64,000 bases of DNA, taken from positions 1 through 64,000 of the forward strand of contig JAJTAY010000033.1 in NCBI GenBank assembly GCA_021287165.1, written 5' to 3'. Both the position numbers and the translations under genes were made by a program. Origin of the DNA: Bacteroidia bacterium (GTDB lineage Bacteria; Bacteroidota; Bacteroidia; Bacteroidales; F082). Below are positions 1 through 9,300 of this stretch, piece after piece (the stretch's first letter is position 1; each line of letters starts with the position of its first letter). Under the pieces are notes generated by a model. It had not been told where the DNA came from and made no database searches. It saw nothing but the letters and a program-made list of their open reading frames with translations.

Positions 1-1124
1 AGATTTGCCGAGAGGGAGTCGGCTTTCGATTCGAGATTGTTTATTGAAAAATGCAATTGAATTACTGCGTTTTTCAACGAATCGTTTTCGTTTCTGACAA
101 GCTCCGTTTCATCGGCAAACTCGGTGAGCATTCTGTAGGCACTGGCATAATCGCCTCTTCTGGCGGTTAGTTCGGCCAGTTCTTTCAATATTCTAAGCCG
201 GAGCACTGCGTCGTTTCCTTTACCCACATTATCCAGAGCCAGCTTGAAGTGGTTGTAGGCCTGGTCGGCCTGACCCCGCATTTTGTATGCGCGTGCCATC
301 CCAAGATAAAGTTTTGCGAGATTGAGGTTCATATCCCTATAGTACTCTATTGCTTTGAAAAAATGCCGCAATGCGCTGTCGGGTTGACGCTGTTCGACCC
401 AGAATGATCCAAAATTGAGGTGAAGTGTCGCCTTTACAGCCTGACTCCCCACCCGTGCGGCCTGATTTAGTGCATCCCGATAGGTTTGTTCTGCATCACC
501 AATCCTTTGCTCCAGTTCGTAGATGGTGGCAATGTTGCTTAAAGCAGTAATGAGCTCTTCGTTATAACCATTGGCCCGGGCAATCTCCATCGCTTTCATG
601 TAATAATAGGTAGCCGTTTCATATTCCCGAAGGTACTGGTACAGAGAGCCGATATTGTTGTGAAGGATAATCATGCCCCTGACATTGTTCAGGTTTTGAT
701 AAATATCCCTTGCCTGAATATACTCCCCTATAGCCTTCTGAAACAAGTTCAGCTGGGTGTAAACAGCCCCTCTGTTGTTGTAAATTCGGGCCTGCTCAAT
801 TGAATCATGCAGTATTGTGAAATAATATAGGGCAGAATCGTAATGGAAGATCGATTGATTAAAGTCAGAAAGGTAATAACTTGCTATACCGCTGAATCTA
901 TGTGCTTTAGCCTTTAAACTATCAACCCCTGAAAGCCTTGCCGATTCGAGGGCTTTCAGGGCCAGCTCCTGAGCTTTTTGGTTGTTTACTCCTAAAAAAC
1001 TGCGCGAAAGGCCAATATAATCCCTGATCTGTTCCACATTATCGCCGCTTTGCGCAAATGCGGCACTGACGCTTTGAACGATAAGCAGCATCATGATTGT
1101 AAACCGGGATATGCAACCGCTCAT
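1..1124 (-). CDS. Exported TPR-repeat protein, C-terminal part cut off by window edge
   Basis: The frame is open from an ATG at 1124 to the window edge (about 374 residues, no stop reached). The start MSGCISRFTIMMLLIVQSVS followed by AAFAQ looks like a cleaved signal peptide; a second ATG pair at 1094 would shorten it. The rest is helical tetratricopeptide repeats, with repeated patterns such as NNRGAVYTQL, HNNIGSLYQYL and LSNIATIYEL about 35-40 residues apart. Near the visible end the sequence turns into a charged helix (NDSLKNAVIQLHFS), as often seen before a membrane segment and a kinase or DNA-binding module in Bacteroidota TPR sensors. That missing half cannot be judged here. It lies 37 bp downstream of the HsdR_N gene on the same strand and may share its transcript. 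Specific function unknown. Confidence 0.75.
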   Translation of the reverse strand, partial: MSGCISRFTIMMLLIVQSVSAAFAQSGDNVEQIRDYIGLSRSFLGVNNQKAQELALKALESARLSGVDSLKAKAHRFSGIASYYLSDFNQSIFHYDSALYYFTILHDSIEQARIYNNRGAVYTQLNLFQKAIGEYIQARDIYQNLNNVRGMIILHNNIGSLYQYLREYETATYYYMKAMEIARANGYNEELITALSNIATIYELEQRIGDAEQTYRDALNQAARVGSQAVKATLHLNFGSFWVEQRQPDSALRHFFKAIEYYRDMNLNLAKLYLGMARAYKMRGQADQAYNHFKLALDNVGKGNDAVLRLRILKELAELTARRGDYASAYRMLTEFADETELVRNENDSLKNAVIQLHFSINNLESKADSLSAN

Positions 1125-1161
1125 GAGACTTTATTTTTTATCGTGATGAATGTTGTGCGTT

Positions 1162-1584
1162 TTACTCATAGTCAGGCATTTTTTCAAGAAATGCAAAGGT
1201 TTCCGATTCCTTATCCAACTGAGCACAAAACAGCTCTTTTCCATTGGTTATCAGCACATATTTCACCGGAAGCAAAAGGCTGTAAGTGACCACCTGATCG
1301 AGGGTCGCCTGGCTAAGTTGCACTCCGGCTGCCTTACACTCCACGATCATCCAAGGCTTTGCATTGGAAGAAAAGACCAGCAAATCGCACCGACGTTCGA
1401 GTCTGTTGCTGCGAAGCGTGTACTCAACAGCTATTCGGCCGGCGGGATAAGCGTTCAAATTAATCAGATTGTGGGCCGTGAGCTGTCTCACCTCTTCTTC
1501 GGGCGTAAGCGTAACGTACTTCCTGCGCAGAGGATCGAAAACTTCAACCCTGTCGTGAAGGTTTCTGACATTAAACCAATTCAT
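1162..1584 (-). CDS. Orphan HsdR N-terminal (PD-(D/E)XK) domain protein
   Basis: A 140-residue protein that resembles only the N-terminal nuclease domain of type I restriction R subunits (HSDR_N family). The pattern VFDPLRRKYV, then TPEEEVRQ, then an Asp in CDLLVF and the ECKA motif gives the PD-(D/E)XK arrangement: acidic residue, Asp, then E-x-K. There is no helicase part and no hsdM or hsdS nearby, so it is not a working restriction system. I chose the ATG at 1584 because the family begins just before the FDPLRRKYV motif; the frame stays open upstream to 1773, but that stretch has no family resemblance and would overlap the amn promoter. It is divergent from amn-holA, a neighbourhood I recall as common in Bacteroidota, which would suggest a DNA maintenance role. 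That role is inference. Confidence 0.8.
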   Translation of the reverse strand: MNWFNVRNLHDRVEVFDPLRRKYVTLTPEEEVRQLTAHNLINLNAYPAGRIAVEYTLRSNRLERRCDLLVFSSNAKPWMIVECKAAGVQLSQATLDQVVTYSLLLPVKYVLITNGKELFCAQLDKESETFAFLEKMPDYE

Positions 1585-1754
1585 CGGCCACTGAAACTTG
1601 AATGTACCAATCGTGCAAGATATAAAAAGAATTTTCTTGCTTGCCCGATCGAAGCTAAACTTAACTTTAACCAGAATCGGTTTACCGAAACTGACCGCGT
1701 TTATTGACTCCGTTTGATAGGTGAGTGATGGAGGTGACATCAGCCAAAAAGTCC

Positions 1755-1762
1755 TAACTTTG
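1755..1762 (+). promoter_or_regulatory. -7 promoter box for amn-holA
   Basis: TAACTTTG matches the Bacteroidota -7 consensus TAnnTTTG and lies 31 bp before the amn ATG. No clear TTTG sits 19-21 bp upstream, so only the -7 half is well supported. Confidence 0.55.
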
Positions 1763-1793
1763 TCCGAATTCACCCCAATAAGCCCATCGTCCG

Positions 1794-2564
1794 ATGAAGA
1801 CCAAAACTGAAATAGTGGAAAATTGGCTGCCGCGTTACACGGGCATGCCTGTAGAGGATTTCGGGAAATACATACTTCTGACTAATTTTAACCAGTATCT
1901 CGAGCTTTTCGCGCATTGGCACAACGTTCCCATCGTTGGTCACGACAGGCCCATGCCCTGCGCCACTTCGGGCGATATCACCATCATCAATTTTAGCATG
2001 GGAAGCGCCAATGCCGCCACCATCATGGATTTGCTGAGTGCCATCGAACCCAAGGCAGTGCTTTTTTTAGGCAAATGCGGCGGATTGAAAAAGAAGAATC
2101 AGGTTGGCGATTTCATTTTGCCTATCGCGGCAATCAGGGGAGAAGGTACCTCGAACGACTATTTTCCGCCCGAAGTGCCTGCGCTCCCGGCATTTAGTCT
2201 GCAGAAAGCCATTTCCTACAGCATCAGGGAAAACGGCCGCGACTACTGGACCGGAACAGTTTACACCACCAACCGTAGGGTATGGGAGCACGATGAGGAG
2301 TTCAAGGAATATCTGGTAAAAACCCGCAGTATGGCCGTGGATATGGAAACGGCCACGATTTTTGTTGTCGGCTTTGCCAACGACATCCCCACCGGAGCGC
2401 TGCTGCTCGTTTCGGACCAGCCCATGACACCGGAAGGAGTGAAAACCTCCGAAAGCGACCGCAGGGTGAACCAGAAATTTGTGCACGAACACCTGAAAAT
2501 TGGCATCGAGGCACTGCAAACCCTGATCAACAACGGCATTACCGTGAAACATCTACGATTCTGA
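1794..2564 (+). CDS. amn: AMP nucleosidase (short Bacteroidota type)
   Basis: Predicted to cleave AMP to adenine and ribose 5-phosphate in purine salvage. The 256-residue protein has the nucleoside phosphorylase fold: a glycine-rich strand-turn LFLGKCGGL at residues 90-98, the ribose-binding AVDMETAT motif at about 181-188, and LLLVSDQPM with D208 as the likely base-binding acid. It matches the short Bacteroidota AMP nucleosidase rather than the roughly 480-residue enterobacterial Amn with its extra N-terminal domain. It has its own -7 box 31 bp upstream. holA follows after 4 bp, so the two are probably one transcript. Confidence 0.9.
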   Translation: MKTKTEIVENWLPRYTGMPVEDFGKYILLTNFNQYLELFAHWHNVPIVGHDRPMPCATSGDITIINFSMGSANAATIMDLLSAIEPKAVLFLGKCGGLKKKNQVGDFILPIAAIRGEGTSNDYFPPEVPALPAFSLQKAISYSIRENGRDYWTGTVYTTNRRVWEHDEEFKEYLVKTRSMAVDMETATIFVVGFANDIPTGALLLVSDQPMTPEGVKTSESDRRVNQKFVHEHLKIGIEALQTLINNGITVKHLRF

Positions 2565-2568
2565 AGCC

Positions 2569-3570
2569 GTGACCTTCGATCAGATTACCAACAACATCAG
2601 AAACAAAATCTTCCATCCTGTCTATTTCCTTCAGGGTGAGGAAGCATACTACATCGACGCCATTACAGAAATGCTGGAAGCCCATGTGGTTGAGGATATG
2701 TACCGCGATTTCAGCCAAACCGTCGTTTACGGGCGCGACGTCGGTCCAAGGGAAGTAGCGTCTTTGTGCAAGGTATATCCCATGATGGGCACCCATCAAC
2801 TGGTGGTGGTTCGCGAGGCGCAGGACATGGATAAGATTGAAGAGCTGGAATCAGAATTAGACCGGTTTCCGGAGAGTACCGTACTGGTAATCAACTACAA
2901 ATACAAAAAAATTGACGGACGTAAATCGTTCGCAAAAAAAATAGCCCAGAAAGGGGTACTCTTCGAATCGAAACGACCTTATGAGAATCAGATTCCAGAC
3001 TGGATTATCAAGTATCTGAAACAGAAAAACTACACCATCAGCCCTGTTGCGGCGCAAATCATGGCCGATCATCTGGGCAACGATCTGGGCAAACTTCGGA
3101 ACGAGCTGGAAAAACTCATTATTCCTATGCCGGGTGGAGGCAAGATCACTGAAAAGGAAGTGGAAGCCAATATTGGCATCAGCAAAGACTTCAGCATCTT
3201 TGAGCTTCAGAAAGCTATGGCGCAGCGCGATTTTCACAAGGCCCTGCGCATCGCCTACTATTTTGGAGCCAATAATAAGGAATACCCATTGATCCGGACC
3301 ATTATCCTGCTTTATCAGTTTTTCAGCAAGATTATCCGATACCATCAAACGGCCGACAAATCGCGCAACAATGTGGCGAGCGTGCTGGGCATCAACCCTT
3401 TCTTTGTTGAGGACTACGTTGCAGCCGGCCGCGCCTATCCTTTACAAAAAGCCCTGAACGCGGTGAATATCCTGATGGAGTACGATCTTAAATCGAAAGG
3501 TGTTGGTGTGAACAGCACAGAAGACGGCGAGCTATATAAGGAGCTCATCTTCAAGCTGATGCATGTTTAG
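2569..3570 (+). CDS. holA: DNA polymerase III subunit delta
   Basis: Clamp-loader delta subunit, which opens the beta sliding clamp. The 333-residue length is normal. The N-terminus has the family signature VYFLQGEEAYYID (about residues 18-30), followed by a degenerate AAA+ core and a helical C-terminal collar domain. The start is a GTG at 2569, 4 bp after the amn stop; no in-frame ATG would preserve the N-terminal strand. The stop is only 5 bp from the stop of the convergent acyl-CoA synthetase gene and no terminator hairpin is visible in between. Confidence 0.92.
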   Translation: MTFDQITNNIRNKIFHPVYFLQGEEAYYIDAITEMLEAHVVEDMYRDFSQTVVYGRDVGPREVASLCKVYPMMGTHQLVVVREAQDMDKIEELESELDRFPESTVLVINYKYKKIDGRKSFAKKIAQKGVLFESKRPYENQIPDWIIKYLKQKNYTISPVAAQIMADHLGNDLGKLRNELEKLIIPMPGGGKITEKEVEANIGISKDFSIFELQKAMAQRDFHKALRIAYYFGANNKEYPLIRTIILLYQFFSKIIRYHQTADKSRNNVASVLGINPFFVEDYVAAGRAYPLQKALNAVNILMEYDLKSKGVGVNSTEDGELYKELIFKLMHV

Positions 3571-3575
3571 CCGTT

Positions 3576-5339
3576 TCAAACAAACAACTCCTCTATTTTA
3601 GAAGCATATTTTTCAGTGATGAATGAGCGCTTCAATTTGAGGTTTGCAGTAAGCTCGCCCGTTTGCACCGACCATTCATGATCGATGAGGTCGAATTTTT
3701 TAATCTGCTCGTAATCGCCAAATTGTTTGTTCAGCTGATCAACCTCCTGTTTTATGCGCTTGCGCACCTCAGCCAGCTGAATCACTTCAGTGTCCGAAGT
3801 ATATTTGATTCCCTGCTGACGACACCACGTTCTAAGATGCTCAAAATCAGGCACAATGAGTGCGGCTGCAAATTTCTGATTCTCTCCCAGCACGATGATA
3901 CCATCAATGAAAGGTGATTCTTTAAACTTGTTTTCGATGAGCGCAGGGCTGATGTATTTTCCCATCGAGCTCTTGAATATTTCCTTGATTCGGCCGGTAA
4001 TCCGCAGGTGACCGGTTGGTTCGAGCACGCCTTTGTCGCCCGTATGAAACCAACCATCGGAATCTATTGCGGCAGCTGTTAGCTCGGGAGCCTGATAATA
4101 CCCAACCATAACGTTTGGCCCTTTGACGAGTATTTCACCCTCGGCAGAGATGTTCACCTGCACGTCGCGAATCAACTTGCCCACGGTGCCGGGCATCATA
4201 CCTCCGGGTTCGAGTGTGTTAACCGCAATAACCGGAGATGTTTCGGTGAGGCCATAGCCTTCGAGCACCGGGATGCCAGCCGCAGCAAAAACCCTAACCA
4301 AACGCGGCTGCAATGCGGCACCACCGGAAACAATAACCCTCATGCGACCGCCAAGCGCCTCGCGCCACTTGCTGAAAACCAAACGGTTCATGATGGTGAG
4401 CTGCAGCCTGAACCACAAACTATTTCCATTATACGGGTCATATTCCATTCCAAGTGCCACGGCCCTGTCGAACAATTTACGCTTGAAACCCTTGAGTTTA
4501 GCACCTTTTGCCATGATTTTATCGTAAACCTTCTCAAGCAGCCTGGGAACGGTTGTCAGGATTTCGGGCGAAACTTCCCGGATATTGTCGGCAATCGTAC
4601 CCATGTTTTCAGCATAGTACACTGAAACACCGAGATAATGATAGGTGTAGATATTCATCCTTTCATACACATGGCAAAGCGGCAGATAGCTCACAGCGCG
4701 GCTTGTTTCGTCCACAGGGAAAATATGCTGCACAGCCAGCACATTGCTGAGCAGGTTATTGTGGGTGAGCATTACTCCTTTGGGATTGCCTGTCGTACCA
4801 CTTGTATAGATAAGTGTGGCTACATCGGAAGGCTTGACGCCAGCTTTGCGCTTTTCCAGCTCCGCTGCACAGCCATTGGCTTTGCCATAGTTTATGAGTT
4901 CGTTCAGATGCTTTATTTCTTCACAATCGCGGAAAGTATACACCGCCTCCACATTGGGCAGGTCAGGCAGTAAATTCCTGATCTTTCGATACATATCGCA
5001 CCCAGAGATGAAAACCAGTCGCACGCCCGAGTGCTCCAGGATATAACGATAATCCGACTCGCTGATGGTAGGATAGATTGGCACATGGATTGCCCCGGTT
5101 TGCAAAATGGCCATGTCCACAAAATTCCATTCAGGCATGCTTACGGCTATGGTGGCAACCTTATCGCCCGGTTTGATACCCAGGCCGATAAGGGCACAGC
5201 TGATGGCATCGGCCGCCTCACGATACTGCACGATGCTGTATTTCACCCATTCGCCGTTCACTTTTCCGGCAAGCGCATCGGCCTTTGGCTTGAATTTGCT
5301 CTGATAGTAAGGCAGCAGGTCAAAGATGCGGGATACCAT
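3576..5339 (-). CDS. Long-chain acyl-CoA synthetase (AMP-binding family)
   Basis: Activates fatty acids to acyl-CoA through an acyl-adenylate. A 587-residue AMP-forming ligase: the nucleotide loop YTSGTTGNPKG is at about residues 178-188, followed by the family motif GYGLTETSP, the adenine/ribose motif WFHTGDKG and the hinge ITGRIKEIFKSS. The C-terminus LKRSFITEKY is typical of the Bacteroidota FadD-like class. I chose the ATG at 5339; the frame can be extended three codons to a TTG at 5348, which has less support. A textbook Bacteroidota promoter lies about 54-84 bp upstream. No other fatty-acid degradation gene is adjacent, so the gene may serve lipid recycling as well as catabolism. Confidence 0.9.
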   Translation of the reverse strand: MVSRIFDLLPYYQSKFKPKADALAGKVNGEWVKYSIVQYREAADAISCALIGLGIKPGDKVATIAVSMPEWNFVDMAILQTGAIHVPIYPTISESDYRYILEHSGVRLVFISGCDMYRKIRNLLPDLPNVEAVYTFRDCEEIKHLNELINYGKANGCAAELEKRKAGVKPSDVATLIYTSGTTGNPKGVMLTHNNLLSNVLAVQHIFPVDETSRAVSYLPLCHVYERMNIYTYHYLGVSVYYAENMGTIADNIREVSPEILTTVPRLLEKVYDKIMAKGAKLKGFKRKLFDRAVALGMEYDPYNGNSLWFRLQLTIMNRLVFSKWREALGGRMRVIVSGGAALQPRLVRVFAAAGIPVLEGYGLTETSPVIAVNTLEPGGMMPGTVGKLIRDVQVNISAEGEILVKGPNVMVGYYQAPELTAAAIDSDGWFHTGDKGVLEPTGHLRITGRIKEIFKSSMGKYISPALIENKFKESPFIDGIIVLGENQKFAAALIVPDFEHLRTWCRQQGIKYTSDTEVIQLAEVRKRIKQEVDQLNKQFGDYEQIKKFDLIDHEWSVQTGELTANLKLKRSFITEKYASKIEELFV

Positions 5340-5392
5340 AGCGATCAATTTGGTTTACAAAGAATTAAGCAGCCCGAGAAAAAACTAAGGCG

Positions 5393-5423
5393 CAAAGGTA
5401 AAAAATGAATACAAATGACCAAA
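5393..5423 (-). promoter_or_regulatory. Full Bacteroidota promoter for the acyl-CoA synthetase gene
   Basis: Read on the minus strand: TTTG (5420-5423), a 19-bp spacer, then TACCTTTG (5393-5400). This is an exact match to TTTG-N19-TAnnTTTG. It sits in the 158-bp gap between this gene and the upstream short-chain dehydrogenase gene; the rest of the gap shows nothing else. Confidence 0.8.
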
Positions 5424-5497
5424 CCGAGCCGAAATGCAAAACCCGGGGATAAGACATCTTGTAAATACCACCTCAGTAGGCTAAATAACCTGCCCAA

Positions 5498-6265
5498 TCA
5501 TGCCTGACGGTGAATCATCGTAGCCGAAGCCTGAGCTGCAGGCATTACCACCACATCGTGTATGCTCACGTGCGGTGGCACATTGGCGCAGTACCAAACC
5601 ACATCGGCCACATCGTCGGCACTGAGTGGGGTGAAATTTTCGTAAACCTGTGCAGCCCTCTGGGTGTCTCCTTTAAACCTTACATCGGAGAACTCGGTTT
5701 GCACCGCACCAGGAGCAACCTGCGTAACCCTTATGCCGTGCGTGTAAAGGTCCATGCGCATGGCGCGGGTTAGTCCGTCAACGGCATGCTTGGTGGCACA
5801 ATAAACGTTACCGTTTGGGTAAGCCTCCTTACCGGCAATGCTGCCAATGTTGATGATATGTCCCGAACCTCGTGAAACCATCATCGGACTGATGGCACGT
5901 GTAACGTAGAGCAAACCTTTTATATTGGTGTCGATCATCCTTTCCCAGTCGTCAATCTCAGCTTTGTGAACAGGATCAAGACCCACAGCCAGGCCGGCAT
6001 TGTTGATAAGAAGTTCGGGAAATATCCCTTGCTGTTTCAACCCGCCAGCAAATTCAGTCACTCCATCCAACTGCCTGACATCCAAAGCAAATGATTGAAC
6101 ATTAACACCAAATTGTCGATGTAAATGATCTGAAACCTCCTGTAACTTTTCAATTCGCCTTGCAGTGAGCACAAGATTCCAGCCACCCGAAGCAAAACGC
6201 CGTGCACAAGCCAGCCCGATGCCACTGCTAGCGCCGGTTATCAAGGCATACTTTTTCAATTCCAT
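5498..6265 (-). CDS. Short-chain dehydrogenase/reductase (YdfG-like)
   Basis: NAD(P)-dependent classical SDR of 255 residues. The cofactor loop TGASSGIG is at residues 10-17, NNAG at 88-91, and the catalytic S142, Y155 and K159 (YCATK) are all present. The basic pair in LTARRIEKL at about 36-37 suggests NADP(H). It most resembles the YdfG group, which oxidises serine, L-allo-threonine and 3-hydroxy acids; the true substrate cannot be read from sequence. It has its own -7 box 17 bp upstream of the ATG. Confidence 0.88.
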   Translation of the reverse strand: MELKKYALITGASSGIGLACARRFASGGWNLVLTARRIEKLQEVSDHLHRQFGVNVQSFALDVRQLDGVTEFAGGLKQQGIFPELLINNAGLAVGLDPVHKAEIDDWERMIDTNIKGLLYVTRAISPMMVSRGSGHIINIGSIAGKEAYPNGNVYCATKHAVDGLTRAMRMDLYTHGIRVTQVAPGAVQTEFSDVRFKGDTQRAAQVYENFTPLSADDVADVVWYCANVPPHVSIHDVVVMPAAQASATMIHRQA

Positions 6266-6282
6266 AACAGAAAATTTTCGGG

Positions 6283-6290
6283 CAAAGTTA
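6283..6290 (-). promoter_or_regulatory. -7 promoter box for the SDR gene
   Basis: TAACTTTG on the minus strand, 17 bp before the SDR ATG. No clean TTTG at the -33 distance. The 123-bp gap up to the purL stop also holds a weak inverted repeat, TTGGCT/AGCCAA, with a long loop and no T-run. Confidence 0.5.
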
Positions 6291-6388
6291 GTGCTCAGAA
6301 TCTAAAGGTTGGAAATAAGAAATGTGTAACATTGGCTATCAATGAAGGTGCCAGCCAACATAATACAAGAGAGCTTTATTACTATGAC

Positions 6389-9300
6389 TTACCCTCTGTG
6401 GCCAGACCCGGGGTGACCTTCAACCCATTTCCGGGCATTGACAAAAGCCTCAATCCAGGGTGAAACCTCATCCTGACGGTGATTCTCGGGATAATATGGC
6501 CATTGCCAGGGCAGAAAAGCACGCTCAATATGCGGCATCATGGCCAGATGACGGCCATTGTTGGAGCAGATGGCTGCAGTGGCCCAGTCGCTGCCATTGG
6601 GATTGCCGGGATATTCTTCCTGACCGTAATACATCACGATGTTGAAGTTGTCGCGATAGGCCGGGAAGCTGAACTTGCCCTCACCATGAGCTACCCACAC
6701 GCCGAGGCGCCGGCCGCTCAGACCCGACAACATGATGCTGTTATTTTCAGGGATCTCCACATTCACAAAGGCCGACTCAAATTTTCCGGAGTCGTTGTGC
6801 AACATTCTGATGCGTTCGGGATGCTCGGGATAAATCAGGTTGAGCTCCACCATCAGCTGGCATCCGTTGCAAACGCCAAGACTCAGGGTATCGGGGCGGG
6901 CAAAGAAATCCTCCAGTGCCTTACGCGCCTTTTCGTTGTAGAGGAAAGCTCCTGCCCAGCCTTTGGCCGAACCCAGTACGTCAGAATTTGAAAATCCTCC
7001 AACGAATACAATCATTTGTACATCCGACAGGTCTTCGCGTCCGCTGATCAGGTCGGTCATGTGAACGTCCTTTACTTCGAAACCGGCCAGCCATAAGGCA
7101 TAAGCCATTTCACGGTCGCCGTTAACGCCTTTTTCACGGATAATGGCAGCACGGGCATCGGATTTGGTGGTTCTATGGTGGCTCAGTCCGTAATCGCTGA
7201 GCTTGCCCCCGAAGTGACGACCAAAGGCAAAAGCCAGATCCTGCTTTTTGTAGTGCTTAAAACGCATGAGGGCATGTTGCGCTCCGCTCTGCTTGCGGTC
7301 GAGTAGGTAGGATGATCGGTACCAGATATCACGTAAATGATTGATATCAAATATTATACGACGATCCTTGTGGTGCAGGTAGATGAAACGCTCTGCCACG
7401 GGCTGGCCGATAATGGCATAGGTCACTCCCGCTTCTTCCAACATACGCTCTGCAACACCATCGCCTGCCACCTGAATCACAACAGCGGGTTGCTCGCTGA
7501 AAAGAATATTCACCTGATGTGCATGGTTCAGCTGATCAGTGTTGATCTTCATTCCCCATTCGCTGTTGGCAAAGCTCATTTCGAGCAGGGTAGTGATGAG
7601 TCCGCCTGCCGAAACATCGTGACCTGAAAGAACCATCTGGTTATGAATAAGTTGCTGCAGAGCATTGAACGTCCTGGCAAAATAATCGCATTCGACGGCA
7701 TCCGGAGCCTGGCTTCCCACCTTGTTCAGTGCCTGATAAAGACTACTTCCACCAAGGTGGAAACCATTATCGGAAAGACTGATGTACAGGAGTTTCGACT
7801 GGAAATCGGGGACCATTACCGGACTCACGGTTTTGCGCACATCGGTGGTTTCTCCCACAGCAGTTACGATGACTGTTCCCGGGGCAAGCACTTTTGTGCC
7901 GTCGGGATATTTCTGTGTCATCGAGAGTGAATCCTTTCCTGTGGGTACATTGATGCCGAGGCCGATGCAGAAATCGCTGAGTGCTTTTACTGCAAGAAAA
8001 AGCCTTGTGTTCTCTCCTTCGTTTTTGGCCGGCCACATCCAGTTGGCGCTGAGCGATACGCCTTTAATTCCGTCGGCAACGGGCGCCCAAATGATGTTGG
8101 TAAGTGCTTCGGCCACGGCCAGACGCGAGCCGTTGCGCGGGTCGATGAGCGATGCAACGGGTGCATGGCCAATTGCAGTGGCTATTCCTGAAGTGCCTGT
8201 GTAATCCAAAGCAACCACACCCAGATTGTTAAGCGGAAGCTGCAGAGGCCCTGCGGTCTGCTGCATGGCCACACGTCCGGTTACCGAGCGGTCCACTTTG
8301 TTGGTAAGCCAATCCTTGCAGGCAACGGCCTCGAGCTGAAGTACCATATTCAGGTACTGATGAATCAGGGATTCTTCGGCAGCTGCATCCGCAAAGTGCA
8401 GATGTTTGGTGGTGTCGGTGAGCTGAGTCTTCGGTGGTTTGCCAAAGAAATGCTCGAGCTGAAGATCGATGGGATTTTGACCGTCTTTACCGGCAAAGCA
8501 GAGTTTTCGGTCGCCGGTGGTACGACCCACCTCATACATTGGAGCACGCTCGCGCTCTGCTATGCGTCGCAGCAATGCTGTATGCTCGGGCGAAATGATG
8601 AGGCCCATACGCTCCTGCGATTCATTGCCGATAATTTCCTTTTCGGAGAGCGTCGGGTCGCCCACCGGAAGTTTTTCGATGTGAATTGTACCCCCGGTTT
8701 CTTCGACCAATTCCGAAAGGCTGTTCAGGTGTCCGCCGGCGCCGTGGTCGTGAATGGATTTGATAGGATTAAAATCCGCTTCGGCCATTGCCCGCACCAC
8801 ATTGGCTACCCTCTTTTGCATCTCGGGATTGGCACGCTGAACGGCATTAAGCTCGAGCGACTGGCTGAACTGGCCGGTATCGACGCTCGACACTGCACCG
8901 CCGCCCATACCAATGCGGTAGTTGTCGCCGCCCAGCACTACAATGGTATCGCCAGTGGCCGGGGTAAGTTTGGCGGCATCTCGCTCATTGGCAAAACCTA
9001 CGCCGCCGGCCAGCATAATCACCTTGTCGTAACCCCTCCAGCCATGTTCATTGTGCTCGAAGGTGAGCAGGCTGCCGTTGATAAGGGGCTGCCCGAATTT
9101 GTTTCCGAAGTCAGAGGCGCCATTGGAAGCTTTGATAAGAATGTCTTCGGGGGTATGATAGAGCCACGGACGCGGTTTGAGCGGCACTTCCCAGGCACGG
9201 TTGTCGTCGGTTCGTGGGTAAGAAGTCATATAAACTGCCGTTCCGGCAAGCGGTATACTCCCCTGCCCACCGGCCATGCGGTCGCGTATCTCGCCGCCGC

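Noticed and set aside
1162..1584. Remnant of a type I restriction-modification locus
   Set aside because: No hsdM, hsdS or helicase remnants around it; the gene is intact and the flanks are housekeeping genes.
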